From: Seminavis robusta
Lineage: Eukaryota > Bacillariophyta > Bacillariophyceae > Naviculales > Naviculaceae
Length of the DNA stretch: 64,000 nt
Reading direction: 5' to 3'
Assembly: GCA_903772945.1 (NCBI GenBank)
Contig: CAICTM010000319.1
Coordinates: 1 to 64,000, forward strand
Position numbers and translations under genes: made by a program. A model generated the notes under the pieces. The model worked only from the letters and a program-made list of their open reading frames with translations. It was not told the origin of the DNA and ran no database searches. Of the stretch, positions 1-10,935 are shown piece after piece (positions within the stretch are counted from its first letter, which is position 1; every line of letters begins with the position of its first letter).

Positions 1-374
1 TCTTTAGGATAGTTCCCTCCACAGCATTTAGCTGGAGCACGACCCCCGAAAGGATCATCATGACAAAGGATCCGATCTTCATGGTGAACGGAGGGGTTTC
101 TATTTCCTTCTGTTTGGGCACTTCCGAGTCTGTATCTGTTGTGGCTTCTGTCAATTTGTGAGCTTTGGATTTCTGAAGTATCGTTTGTTTGCTTCGAAGT
201 GAGTTCATAAAGTGCTTGGAGCTTCGTCCTCCATTACGATCAGATGGTGCAGAGGACGAATCCTTAGTTTACTGGTATAATGTAAGTTGAAGACCACAAG
301 CTCGGTTTCGAAGACACAGCAACATGACAGTGGCCTCAAGAACAAAACAGAAGAAGGCGATGGCACCTTTGGCT
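1..374. other. Non-coding flank downstream of broken LRR gene A
   Basis: No gene is visible. From about 235 to 360 the sequence closely matches the stretch about 8430-8545 downstream of the intact LRR gene B. The two genes were therefore duplicated with part of their 3' flank. Confidence 0.6.
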
Positions 375-2584
375 TTAAAAGATTGGCGTTGGTTTTGGGT
401 TGGAAGCCCTCACTGGTTCCCTAAGAATTAAGTTCCCCTCATGCGTCTCACGGAGGACAATCACACCACAGAGAATCTCTGAGCATGAATAATCAAGTAC
501 ATCCAATTGGCCGCTGTTGCAGATTTGGTTGGGGATAGTGCCACTGATCATTGAACCAGACAAATCAAGAACTTCCATGTCTGGAAAGCTGACATTGGGT
601 GGGATAGACCCCTTCAAATTGTTCCCCACCAGCAACTTTTTGAGTGATAACATTTGCCATACCTCTGAGGGCAGGCTCCCTTCAAAATCATTGCCAAGCA
701 AATCTAGCCTGCGCAAGTCAGTCCACAGCCCAATGGAAGAAGGGATGGTTCCATGAAATTGGTTCAGAGCCAAATCAAACATTCTCATGGTGCTACCAAG
801 GGTGACACCACAATCCGAGGGAAGAGTTCCTGTGAAAAAGTTCAGATCTACCTGAAGCTCCTCCAGACCAGAGAGATGCCATATGCTATCAGAAATGCTG
901 CCACTGAACTTGTTGTTGGCCACAACAATCCTCCGCAGCGGTTTCCACCAAGATTGCCAAGCTCAGATGGGAGGCTGCCAGAGAAAGAGTTGTTGTAAAA
1001 TGTAGTAGTTCTACCAGGCTGTGAGCAACCACGCACTTTCCGTAGGGAAGTCCTGTGAACAGATGTTGGTCTCTCAAGAAGAGGATATGTTAGATTGCCC
1101 CAGCCCTGGAAGGGGCTCACCTTGGATAGTACCTGTGAAACCATTCCAAGCTAAACTCAGATACTCCAAAGTAGCAATGTTGCCCAATTCTTCAGGAAGT
1201 GTCCCTGTCATTTGGTTGTCTCCAACACTAAAATGCGACAGGGTGCCGAGAGAGACCGAGTTCCGACGGAATCCTGCCACTCAGTTGGTTGCCAGCCAAA
1301 TCCAGATAAGTTTTGCTGCTCTGTGCTGCAACCATGCCTTCTGGTGGCAGAGTCCCCGTTAACAGATTGTTATTGACAGCAAATACCCAAAGAATCGGGA
1401 GCTTCCATATCTCAATTGGAATGGTCCCACTCAAGAAACTATCACCCAAAGTGAGAGCTTGCAAACTAGTCAAAAAGCCAAGTTCCCTTGGGAGAGAACC
1501 CCTCATGGAGTTGTGAAAAAGTGCCAATGCATTGAATTCTCCTTCAGTTGTGCACGCATCAAAGTGCAGCGGCGGAAGAGAGGCCTGGTTGAACCAATCG
1601 AGGCATTCATCTGATAAATCACAATCACCCCCAGTCATCCCTTTTAGCCCCCCCCCCCCCCCACCCCCACCCCCCCCCTCCCCCCCCCCCCCCACTCACC
1701 CCCACACTCCCCCACCCCCTCCCCCCCCCCCCTCCCTCCCCCCACCTCCCCCCCCCCTGGCCCCGGGTGGATCACTATGCCCCCCTCCCCCCCACCTCCA
1801 TCCTCCCGTTTGTAGCATAATATAATGTGGCAAGGACAAAACGTTGCATCAGCTTGCCTTGGGTGTAGTTCTTCCTGTTTGGATCATTCTGAAGCCACTG
1901 GTAGGCCTGGAACTGTGACGATTCAGGATCATCCAGTATGGCTTCTTTTGTGTGCATTGGTAGGTCAAGGATAAAATCAATTGTTGGAGATGGTGAGGGG
2001 GCAAAAGATGGCGATGATGACGTTGCTTGGGCAACACTGCCATCTGCAGGTTCTCGCAATAGGACAGTTGGGATAACAATTGCAATCACAACAAGGACCA
2101 GCCAGCACCCCAATGCCCATGGAAATTCTATTTTGTCAGAACCCCTGGTTGGCATAATTCTATGTCCAACAACCTCCTCAGCCCTCTCCAGATCCTCCAC
2201 TGGGGTCGCACTCGGGATTTCGGTGTTGTTGGGCACTGTGGGCACTACACCATGACTGAGGTCAAGGTCTGTTGCTTGCTCGGTGCGCTCATCCATTACC
2301 CCGCACAGAGCGTATGCCCCAGGAATGCCATTGGGTTCTTCGGGAGCTTGTTGCGGTGGGATTTCAACTCCGATGGCAAGGCTCGACTTCAGTGTCTTTG
2401 CACCTGTACCAGTACTGTCCAGGTTCTCAACAGACTTGCAATTGCTAGCATTTCCGGCTGCCAAAGTCTTCTCTCCCGTACCGGAACCAGTTTCTTCTGT
2501 CAGAACACCACCACTATTCTGGAGAGGGATATGTCCTTTGGCTACAAGATCGTCAACAATGTTGTCATTAGCATGGTCAGTCAT
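375..2584 (-). pseudogene. LRR receptor A, broken tandem copy of LRR receptor B
   Basis: This is a decayed copy of the intact LRR receptor at 8583-10646. The start is the ATG at 2584, aligned with the ATG of the intact copy. The N-tail carries one IPGAYA motif (2309-2323). A membrane helix follows, rich in Val/Ile/Leu and ending IVIPTVLLREP, then the cap ending LATLYYATNG. There the frame runs into a C-rich insertion (about 1640-1805), and the rest of the cap and all LRRs lie in shifting frames. At least five frame changes separate the pieces (frame blocks about 1775-2584, 1228-1640, 1074-1280, around 848-1144, 375-923, plus a one-base loss near the C-terminal CSEILCG). Some changes could be assembly errors, but their number and the insertion favour a true pseudogene. 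The role when intact would be that of B: a single-pass receptor-like LRR protein without a kinase. Confidence 0.85.
1640..1805. repeat. C-rich low-complexity insertion in LRR gene A
   Basis: About 150 bases are almost entirely C with scattered T and A on the plus strand. The sequence before (CCAGTCATC) and after (CCGTTTGTAGC) is contiguous in the intact paralog near 9785-9800, so this is an insertion inside the cap-coding region. It may be a real expansion or an artefact of base-calling or gap filling. Confidence 0.8.
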
Positions 2585-2699
2585 AGTTTGGCCTTGGTGC
2601 ACGGTGGTTACTCCATCCATCAGGGGGTCTATCACCGAACTCTGAGACGATCCAACAAGGATTACGTGGATGTTTTATGACCTGTTCTTGGGCTCTTGC

Positions 2700-5600
2700 G
2701 AGCCTTGACCTGCTGCTTCCTTTTATTTGCGGTAACTGTATGACGCCACAGTTGCCGAATGATGATGTAATCGAATCGAATCAGCTGGTGATGAACTGGT
2801 AACCGGACTAGCTAGTACACACAGTTGCCGATTATCAATCCAGAATCGCAATCACTCATTAACACTCCCGAAAATCCTTTCAAAAGGATAATGACCTGTT
2901 TCAGCTCATAAATCACAGAGACATCATTTGCAGACATCTGTTCAGAATTCGACATTCTCCGACAATCACAATTAAGTAGTTTTAGGCTCTAGGAATAGAA
3001 GGCTTTGAATGCTTTAAGGCTTTCATGCTTTCATCGTGAGTGTTTCAGAAAACACTTCCTCTGAGCTCCTCGGCTACTTAAAAAAGTAGCTACTGTACAT
3101 GACAGTAGACTCTACCAGGTACTCAGTTTATATGCAGTAGTACATGTACTACCTATTAATAGCGTACTAGGTACCAGTACTACCCAGTACCCAGCCTTTA
3201 AATCTGAGTCGAATCTCAATCCATTGGCATCCTTCATCTTTATCATAAATCATGCTCAGAGCCTTAATTCCGTTGTTGGTTGCCGTTCCGTGATTCGATT
3301 GGTTTACTCGTACAGCTCTCAGCTCTCGTACGGTACGAACCGTCTAGCCCGTAATGTACTAGTACAGTAATACACCGTACAGGTACATGTGCATGTACAT
3401 GTACATGTACATGTACTCAGAACCATACTAGTACAACGGGAAATGGCCTTGGATTCAAGCTGGCAAAGAGACAAGAATGAATTTCCAATACATGTAGCAA
3501 AGAACTGGGCAACTGTGGCCGCTCAAATTAGGAGCTACTAGTAGTTCTTCCAACAGAGTGATGTAGCATGGAGCTGACCAAGCAGAGTAATAGGGCACAG
3601 TTGCCAACGTCATAAGTATGGTTTATTTCGCAGTGAGTTGTTCATACGATGTAAGTGGTTGGAGCTTCGTCCATAATTGGTAGTTTGGTCGAGCAGGCAA
3701 CTCTCGAAGTACCTATGCTCGATCATCTCAGCAACTCACCTCGCAAAATTACCACCCTGACTAGCTGTACGGTAGCTAGCAAGAGAGGTTAAAACACGCT
3801 GCGCAGCATGCTCAAACAGACTTCATCAACCCAACCACGAGTAAACGGTTCCAACTTCGATTTTTTGTGCAATTAAGTAGGCAGCTCTGGTGCATTGCAG
3901 GTTCTTTTTGACAAGTGGCTCGTTCAAACCAGTTCGGGTTGCGATCCTGCACTGGTTGTACAGAAGTACAAAATCGTAGCAGTCTTCGTACGAGTGGTAC
4001 TACTAGACCGTCAGCTTGGTCGAGCCGCAAGGATCCCATTCGCAGCAGAGCAGATACGACTATACCAGATACAAAATTTTGATCCCCAACGAACCATGCT
4101 GACTGTGTGTTATTGAAGAGCGAGCCAGTCACACTTATTAGTTACAAGCGAGCCTATCACACTGACTGCTACTCATATATTTGTTCTGATCCATCGGCAG
4201 CCAGTGATAGTCAAGCATGTATGACGTTCGAGCCTTCTGCTGGCCGTCGTGCCTACATGTTGGGTTGATGCCCCGCTACTGAGGACATGACAAATCCAGG
4301 GGCCTCACTCTGTTCAATGGCGGCCTTGCTAGAGTGGAAGATGGATTGGCCTGGTTACATCACACTCTGCCGCTAACTAAATGAGGTTCGAATGCCACAT
4401 TGTAGTTTCCTTTGCGTTAGAGGGCTGATCTATCTATGTAGGTGCCTGGCGGATTCGGCTTTTGCTTCGAACCCAGTCCTGCTCATCATTCAACACCGGT
4501 CACGGGCTGCACTTTTGACTCTTCTTCCCCTCTATAGAGTAAATTGCAACCCTTGAGCTCTGGACTGGACTATCCATATTTCTTCCATACCAACTGCAAC
4601 ACCGCATCAGCATTTCCTCTTTGGGAAACATCCCTCCAGCTTGTCTTACGTCCGTCTTCGCCGGTTCCTGTCTTCCTAAGACCGACTCTCCCTCGTAGAT
4701 CCTGGATGACGACAAGCCAAGGCGATCAAACCAATGTTTTCCGCTGCCAAAGGTTGGAGAGGGGCAAGAAGCCGGAGAATGTAGTGAATCTTCATGGTGC
4801 TTGCTTGTTTTGATTTTGTGCAGTGAGGAGTGTGGCCTTACAGCTATTGTTTTTGAATTTGTGAGATCTTTTGGATGTAGTATTCAATCCACTGGCGAGT
4901 TGTATTACTACAGTTTCATTGTCGACCAGAAGTTTTTCTAACTAGCTAGCAGTAAATGTGTTTGTGCAGTAAGTGTTCCTGCTGCAGATCATGTCACTTG
5001 GTGCTACTACCCACAAGTGAAGAAGATCTCGCTCGTGGCGGGGAACAGGTAAACCAACCATCTCTAGCTAGAGGTACCCTCCACCTTGGCTGCACTCACG
5101 CCTGCATGTAGTTCTTGTCAGGAACGTGTATTTATACGGATCGCCTTCCCAGACATCAATCTAGCTAGCTAGCTACTAGCTACAGCTACCTACTCACTCC
5201 TGATGTCCATCCACGATAGCTAACAGGTGTCGCACCCTCTCAGGAGGCCAGTGTGGCCGGTGAGCAGACTTGACTGTGGGAAATACCCGAGCCTTAGCTC
5301 GTGGGTAGTCCTCAAGCACATCTCGTCTGAATCCGTTATTAGACGTTCAGTTTTTTTTCTTTTCCTGGTGTCCATCCACGGAGTTGAGCCCAGTCAGACT
5401 TCGCCATGGAAGCCTTGAGCGGCTTGGATGATCATCAAGGCGTCTGTGCCGATTTATTTTTGGAAGTTGCTACGTTGAGTGCAAGGTGACAGTCGGGTTT
5501 CAGTCATGATTGAAATAGCGTAAAAAATAAAAGTTTAGGCGAAGGACACCATAGCTAGTTCGTCAATTCTGAGTCGAGTTCGAAAACTGACACCTGACAT

Positions 5601-5700
5601 CCGACACCCCGACTGCGAGGGCATGGGTAGCTAGCTAGTACAGGCAGCTAGACAGGAGAGGCATTAGCAGCAGTTTCGGCAGTATGGATTCAGCCAAAAG
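2700..5700. other. Intergenic, no convincing gene
   Basis: About 3 kb separate the broken LRR gene and the ARM gene. Only short, unconvincing open frames are present. The DNA is rich in palindromic words: an ATGTAC microsatellite at 3380-3417, many GTACTAGTAC-like words at 3100-3430, and a CTAG/CTAC run at 5159-5190. Near 2700-2740 there is weak similarity to the possible 5' exon of LRR gene B. Confidence 0.5.
3380..3417. repeat. ATGTAC microsatellite
   Basis: Repeated TGTACA/CATGTA units form a self-complementary tract that could extrude as a hairpin. It lies in intergenic DNA with no gene within 1 kb. Confidence 0.8.
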
Positions 5701-8150
5701 ATGGTGAACGGCGAGTTTGAACTGTTCAAGTTTGAGAAGCACAAGCACGAAGCTCCCCTGATAACTCCGAACGGCGAGAGAGTCAAGTATCGGCAAGACG
5801 GAGCTTGCCCCCGACATCCAGATATTCAACTGAGGGAGAAAAAGGGAATGCTTAGAAAGAAATGGAACCAACTTCTCCCTCACTGCCCGCGCTGTCAGCA
5901 TGAATGGGAGCTTGAAATACAAAAAAATAATGGGAACAAGAGCCAGGTATCTGCCCGAGATGGCGAAAATGTCTCTGAAACAGATGCTACCGCCAAGACG
6001 GGCGATGCCTCTGCGAAGCTTGATCCAACAGCGACAAGGGAAGAAACGTCAAATCCAGAACCCGAGCCTGAGCCTGTGAACGAATCCCCTAAAGATATCG
6101 TCTCTCTCGCGGAGGTGGAGACGTCGATTGACAGCGCAGCAAGTGATATCCATATCAACACTGCATTTTCAGAAAGAGCTTCAATCATTTTGGATGCTAT
6201 GGCACAACATGCAAACGAGCAAACGAGCAAACCATCCTTGAGAAGGGATGTGACGGCATCAAAATTTGGCGGGATTTAGTGATGACAGCAGGCGAGCAAT
6301 ACGGTAGGTGCGGCTGGTGGAGTGAAGGCAATTCTAGCTAGCGGCCATGCAGGATCTGCCTAGTGATGCAGCAGTTCAAGGGGCAGCATGTCGTGCACTG
6401 TGGAGTCTCTCCGTGAATGATCACAACGAACATTCCATTGTTGATCACGGTGGCATTGACTTGATCCTCAGAGCCATGAACAGCCATATACGAGTTGCAT
6501 CAGTGCAAGAACCGGCCTGTGGGGTTCTAAAAATCCTGACAGGAAGCCGCAGCCACCAGAACAGGCCTTTGATTGGTGATGCCGGAGGAATGTTGGCAAT
6601 TGTAGCTGCGATGGTCAATTGCGAGAGTGACGAAAGTGTCCAGGTGCAAGCCTATGGAAGTCTCATGGATATCTCCATATCGGTTGACAATGAAGAGAGA
6701 ATCATGGATGCTGGTGGAGGTCGTGCTGTTGTATGCGCTATGAAAAACCACCCTCACAATGTCAAGTTGATTGCACATGCCTGTGGGACAATAAAGAACC
6801 TGGCAGCAACCAGTGACCAGCATAGATGTGAACTATCCAAAGATGGCGGCATTGTTGCAATCGTGTCTGCTGTGTTGAATAACTTGAGTGAGACCAAGGT
6901 CGCTGAGAACGCTTGTGGGGCACTGAAGAATATAGCTTGTTCGAGGCAGCAGCAAGTTTCCATTGCAGCGTCAGATGGAATTGTAGCAATCATCAAGGCT
7001 ATGCAATATCACTCGAATGATGATAGCTAACGTTGTAAGGCAGGCACACGGAGCATTGGAGAACATGATGGTCATTGGAACGAACGGAAAAATTGATTCT
7101 GTGCACAGCTCATTTGGCATTGTTACCATCTTGACAGCAATCCAGAACAATGCTGGCGACCAAAGTGTTCAGGAGCAAGCTTTAAAATCGCTTCGAAGCC
7201 TTGCATTTTATGATGACACCATTAGGGACTGTACCGGTATACCCGAAGTTGGAGGCATTGTTGCGATTTTGACGGCGATGGAGAATCACTTGGACAACTC
7301 ACAACTTCAGGAAGAAGCAAGGATGTGGGACGCTCAAGAACTTGGCAATCAACAGAAACAATCGGCAATTGATATCATCCGGGGGTATCAAAGCAATTCT
7401 AGCAGCTATGAAAAGCTTTCCGAGCAATTGCGGAGTTCAGGAGCAAGGTTGTCTGGCCCTCTGGAATTTGTCATGCAGCGATCAGAATGAATCTACCATT
7501 GCTCGAGTTGGAGGTATAGTATTCAAACTGTCTTGGATGGAATGCAACGCCACACTTCCAATCACGGTGTACTACTAGAACCTGCATGCGGAGTTCTGAA
7601 GAACCTGTCTGGCAGCAGTAACAAGGTCATATGCTCGATTGCTGATGGAGGAGGATTCAAGGCTCTCATTCCAGCCATGATGAACTCTCAGACCAATGAA
7701 TGTGTCCAGACAGAAGGCTGCGGGGCACTCCTGAACCTCTCTGTTTTACATGAGAACGAAGAGCTGATAATTGAAGCTGGCGGAATTAGTGCAGTTATGG
7801 TGGCACTGAAAACTCATCCACAAAGCATCAAGTTGGCGTCAAATGCATGCGGCACCCTCAAGAACTTGGCTGCCACCAGTGATGAGAACAGAAATCGCAT
7901 TGCCACAGAAGGAGGGATTGGATCTATAGTTTCCGTCATGGGAGAGCACATCTATGTGGCCCAAGTCCAGGAAAGGGCCTGTGGAGCCCTCAAGAATCTG
8001 TCTATTCTTGTGGATTTGAAGCACTCCATGATAGAGGCACGTTGCATCCAATGCCTCCGCAACGCACAGGCGAGACACCAAAGCAACAAAGATGTCCAAC
8101 GGTACGCTGCAGCTGCACTGGCGAACTTGTTGAAAAGTACGGGTAGCTAG
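5701..8150 (+). pseudogene. Armadillo-repeat gene with N-terminal Cys/His motif, broken
   Basis: The opening frame (5701-6279) has a compact Cys/His motif, CPRHPD followed about 30 residues later by CPRCQ. It resembles a zinc-ribbon-like element (CPxHP...CPxC) that I believe is common in diatom proteins; this is from memory. An acidic Glu/Pro/Ala linker follows. From 6320 to 8150 come tandem armadillo repeats with recurring signatures such as ACGxLKNLA and GGIxAIVxAM, and IEAGGISAVM near the end. ARM repeats form a superhelical protein-binding scaffold. The reading frame changes at least four times (near 6280-6347, 7020, 7330 and 7530), and in-frame stops at 6277-6285 separate the N-part from the repeats. 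I found no splice signals that would restore the frame. It is probably a recent pseudogene, since the repeats stay highly readable; uncorrected indels in the assembly are the alternative. Confidence 0.75.
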
Positions 8151-8582
8151 CTCGCTAGTCTAGTTTAACAATGTACGTTTGTAGGTTTCCAGCCACGATC
8201 CTTTGGCCTTCGGGGCGTTCCACCTGGCCGCCTGCCTTCTCACGTGAAGCCTGCTCATCTGCTCGCTACAGCTAACGGTGCCTAGAATAAGCCACTAATA
8301 ACAAAACCATTTGGCGCCTCCGAAGGCCCACCGTGACTGTGATCCCGGCTTCAGTTCGTTGGTGCTGGCAGATGCAAGGTCCTTGTTCTAAGTCTCAACG
8401 AGACTTCGCCAGTCTAGCAAGCTGTCAGCGGAGGACGACGAATCCTTAGTTGAATGGTAAAATGTAAGTTGATGACCACAAGCTCGGTTTCGAAGTTGCA
8501 GCCACAGGACAGTGGCCTCAAGGACAAAACCGAAGACAGGCTGTTGCCTGCAGCGTTGGTTGGTGAGCACTGTCTAGATAGC
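8151..8582. other. Intergenic between ARM pseudogene and LRR gene B
   Basis: No gene is seen. The part from about 8430 to 8545 is the downstream flank shared with LRR copy A (235-360). Confidence 0.5.
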
Positions 8583-10646
8583 TCAGCGTCCACAAGGACA
8601 ATCACAGCCACAGAGAATCTCTGAACAGGAATAATCAAGCACATCCAATTTGCTGCTGCTGTTGCAGAGTTGGTTGGGGATAGTGCCACTAATCATTGAA
8701 CCAGACAAATTAAAAGCTTCCATGGCTGGAAAGCTGGCATTGGGTGGGATATACCCCTTCAAATTGCTTCCCACCCACAACTCTCGGAGTGATGACATTT
8801 GCCATACTTCGGAGGGCAGGCTCCCTTCAAAATCATTGCCACGCAAATCTAGCCTGCGCAAGTCAGTCCACAGCCCAATGGAAGAAGGAATGGTTCCATG
8901 AAATTGATTCAGAGCCACATCAAACATTCTCAAGGCACTACCAAGGGTGACACCACAATCAGAGGGAAGAGTTCCTGTGAAAAAGTTCAGATCTACCTGA
9001 AGCTCCTCCAGACCAGAGAGATGCCATATGCTATCAGAAATGCTGCCATTAAATATGTTGTTGGACACAACAATCCTCCGCAGCGTTTTCCCACCAAGAT
9101 TGCCAAGCTCCGATGGGAGGCTGCCAGAGAAAGAGTTGTTGTAAATGTAGAGTTCTTCCAGGCTTGTGAGCAACCCAACTTCCGTTGGGAATTGTCCTGT
9201 GAACAAGTTGTCTCTCAAGAAGAGATGTGTTAGATTGCCCCAGCCCTGGAAGGGGCTCCCTTGGATAGTACCTGTGAAACCGTTTGCATTTAAACCCAGG
9301 TACTCCAAAGTAGCAATGTTGCCCAATTCTTCAGGAAGTGTCCCTGTCATTTGGTTGTCTCCAACACTAAAATGCGACAGGTGCCGAGAGAGACCGAGTT
9401 CCGATGGAATTCTGCCACTTAGTTGGTTGCCAGCCAAATCCAGATAACTTTTGCTGCTCTGTGCTGCAACCATGCCTTCTGGGGGGAGAGTGCCTGTTAA
9501 CTGATTGCGATAGACAGCCAATACCCAAAGAATTGGGAGCTCCCATATCTCCGAAGGAATAGGCCCATTCAAGAAACCATCCCCCAAAATGAGAGCCTGC
9601 AAACCAGTCAACAAGCCAAGCTCCCGTGGAAGAGTACCTTTCATGGAGTTGTGTACAAGCACCAAGGCATTGAAATCACCTTCAGTTGTGCACACATCAA
9701 AGTACAGTGGTGGAAGAGAGGCCAGGTTGAACCAATCGTGGCATTCATCTGCATCATAATTCAACCACTTGTCATTCCCAAACCAGTCATCTCCGTTTGT
9801 AGCATAATACAATGTGGCAAGGACAAAACGTTGCATCAGCTTGCCTTGGGTGTAGTTCTTCCTGTTTGGATCATTCTGAATCCACTGGTAGGCCTGGAAC
9901 TGTGACGATTCAGGATCATCCAGTATGGCTTCTTTTGTGTGCATTGGTAGGTCAAGGATAAAAACAATTGTTGGAGATGGTGAGGGGGCAAAAGATGGCG
10001 ATGATGAAGTTGCTTGGGCAACACTGCCGTCTTCAGCTTCTCGTACGAGGACTGTTGGGATAACAACTACAACCACAACTAGGAGCAGCCAGAACCCCCA
10101 TGCCCACGGGAATTCCATCTTATCAGAACCTCTTGCTGGCACAATGCGACCCCCAACAACCTCCTCAGCCCTCTCGAGATCCTCCACTGGGGTCGCACTG
10201 GGGATTCCGGTGTTGTTGTTGGGTGCTGGTAGTGCTACACCGTGACTTTGGTCAAGGTCTGTCTCTTGTTCGGTGCTCTCATCACCTATCCCACCGAAAG
10301 CGTATGCGCCAGGAATGCCGTCACCGGCAACATGACTGTGGCCAAGGTCCGTTGCTTGTGCGTATGCACCAGGAACGCCATCATCGGCAATGAAAACTTC
10401 GGGAGCGCGTTGCCGTAGGGTTTCCATTCCGATGGCAACGACTTCGCCTGTACCGTTACTGTCCTGGTTCTCAACGGCCTTGGAAGCAGACATGTCCTTG
10501 CAATTGCGAGCATGTCCTTCTGCCAAAGTTTTCTCTCTCGTACCGGTACCTGTTTCCTCTGTCAGAATACTGCCACTATGCTGAAGAGGGATATGCCCTT
10601 TGGCTACGAGCTTGTCAACGATGTTGCCATTGGCACGGTGAGGCAT
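8583..10646 (-). CDS. LRR receptor-like transmembrane protein B (no kinase)
   Basis: Intact frame of 687 residues from the ATG at 10646; open frame continues upstream to 10703 without an ATG. The N-terminal ~178 residues are hydrophilic and disordered and hold two copies of a PGAYA...TDLxxSHG module. A single helix follows (about 180-201, with a VVVVVVIP core). Next is a cap with conserved LDDPES, QRFVLATLYYATNG and WFGNDKWLNYD...EC. About a dozen plant-type LRRs follow (LPxELGxLxxLxxLxLxxNxxxGxIP). The tail is Cys-rich and ends CGCDCPCGR. The positive-inside pattern and cap position suggest cytosolic N-tail and extracellular LRRs. There is no kinase or other catalytic domain, so signalling would need partners through the N-tail. 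It is a tandem duplicate of broken copy A. A possible 5' exon lies at 10721-10935. Confidence 0.85.
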   Translation of the reverse strand: MPHRANGNIVDKLVAKGHIPLQHSGSILTEETGTGTREKTLAEGHARNCKDMSASKAVENQDSNGTGEVVAIGMETLRQRAPEVFIADDGVPGAYAQATDLGHSHVAGDGIPGAYAFGGIGDESTEQETDLDQSHGVALPAPNNNTGIPSATPVEDLERAEEVVGGRIVPARGSDKMEFPWAWGFWLLLVVVVVVIPTVLVREAEDGSVAQATSSSPSFAPSPSPTIVFILDLPMHTKEAILDDPESSQFQAYQWIQNDPNRKNYTQGKLMQRFVLATLYYATNGDDWFGNDKWLNYDADECHDWFNLASLPPLYFDVCTTEGDFNALVLVHNSMKGTLPRELGLLTGLQALILGDGFLNGPIPSEIWELPILWVLAVYRNQLTGTLPPEGMVAAQSSKSYLDLAGNQLSGRIPSELGLSRHLSHFSVGDNQMTGTLPEELGNIATLEYLGLNANGFTGTIQGSPFQGWGNLTHLFLRDNLFTGQFPTEVGLLTSLEELYIYNNSFSGSLPSELGNLGGKTLRRIVVSNNIFNGSISDSIWHLSGLEELQVDLNFFTGTLPSDCGVTLGSALRMFDVALNQFHGTIPSSIGLWTDLRRLDLRGNDFEGSLPSEVWQMSSLRELWVGSNLKGYIPPNASFPAMEAFNLSGSMISGTIPNQLCNSSSKLDVLDYSCSEILCGCDCPCGR

Positions 10647-10677
10647 AGTTTGGCTCAGGGGGTCTATCTCCAAAAAA

Positions 10678-10935
10678 CTGAGACGATTCCAACATCCCAA
10701 CAAGGATTTTAATGACCTACTCTTGGACTCTTGCTCGAGCCTTTATTGCTTGGGCTGCTGCTTCTGTGATTTCTCTACCACCAGTGAGCAGCGTTCCACA
10801 ACCGATACCGGTACCGTCGGTGGCGGGCTCCGGCGGTTCTGGTGTTCTGGTATCTCTGGTACCATAATACTCTACTGGCTTTTGACTCTTCGTACTCTTT
10901 GAAGACCCCGAATTCTCTGATGAAATAACTGCCAT
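10678..10935 (-). CDS. Possible 5' exon of LRR receptor B (10935-10721)
   Basis: An ATG at 10935 opens a 71-codon frame that could splice from 10721 to 10677 through a 43-base intron (10720-10678, GTAGGT...CAG). The join is in phase and runs into FLEIDPLSQ just before the ATG at 10646. Its end (REITEAAAQAIKARARVQ) resembles the N-terminal EEAAKEVARRRQEQALAKKK of LRR protein D, which supports real coding. The intron is very short, and in-frame joining happens by chance one time in three. The alternative is 5' untranslated sequence. Confidence 0.4.

Noticed and set aside
3812-4132. A 106-codon minus-strand open frame in the left spacer
   Set aside because: Composition is not protein-like, there is no similar second copy and no recognisable motif.
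6277-6347. An intron rejoining the N-part of the ARM gene to its repeats
   Set aside because: Stops precede every usable donor and the remaining GT..AG pairs do not restore frame.
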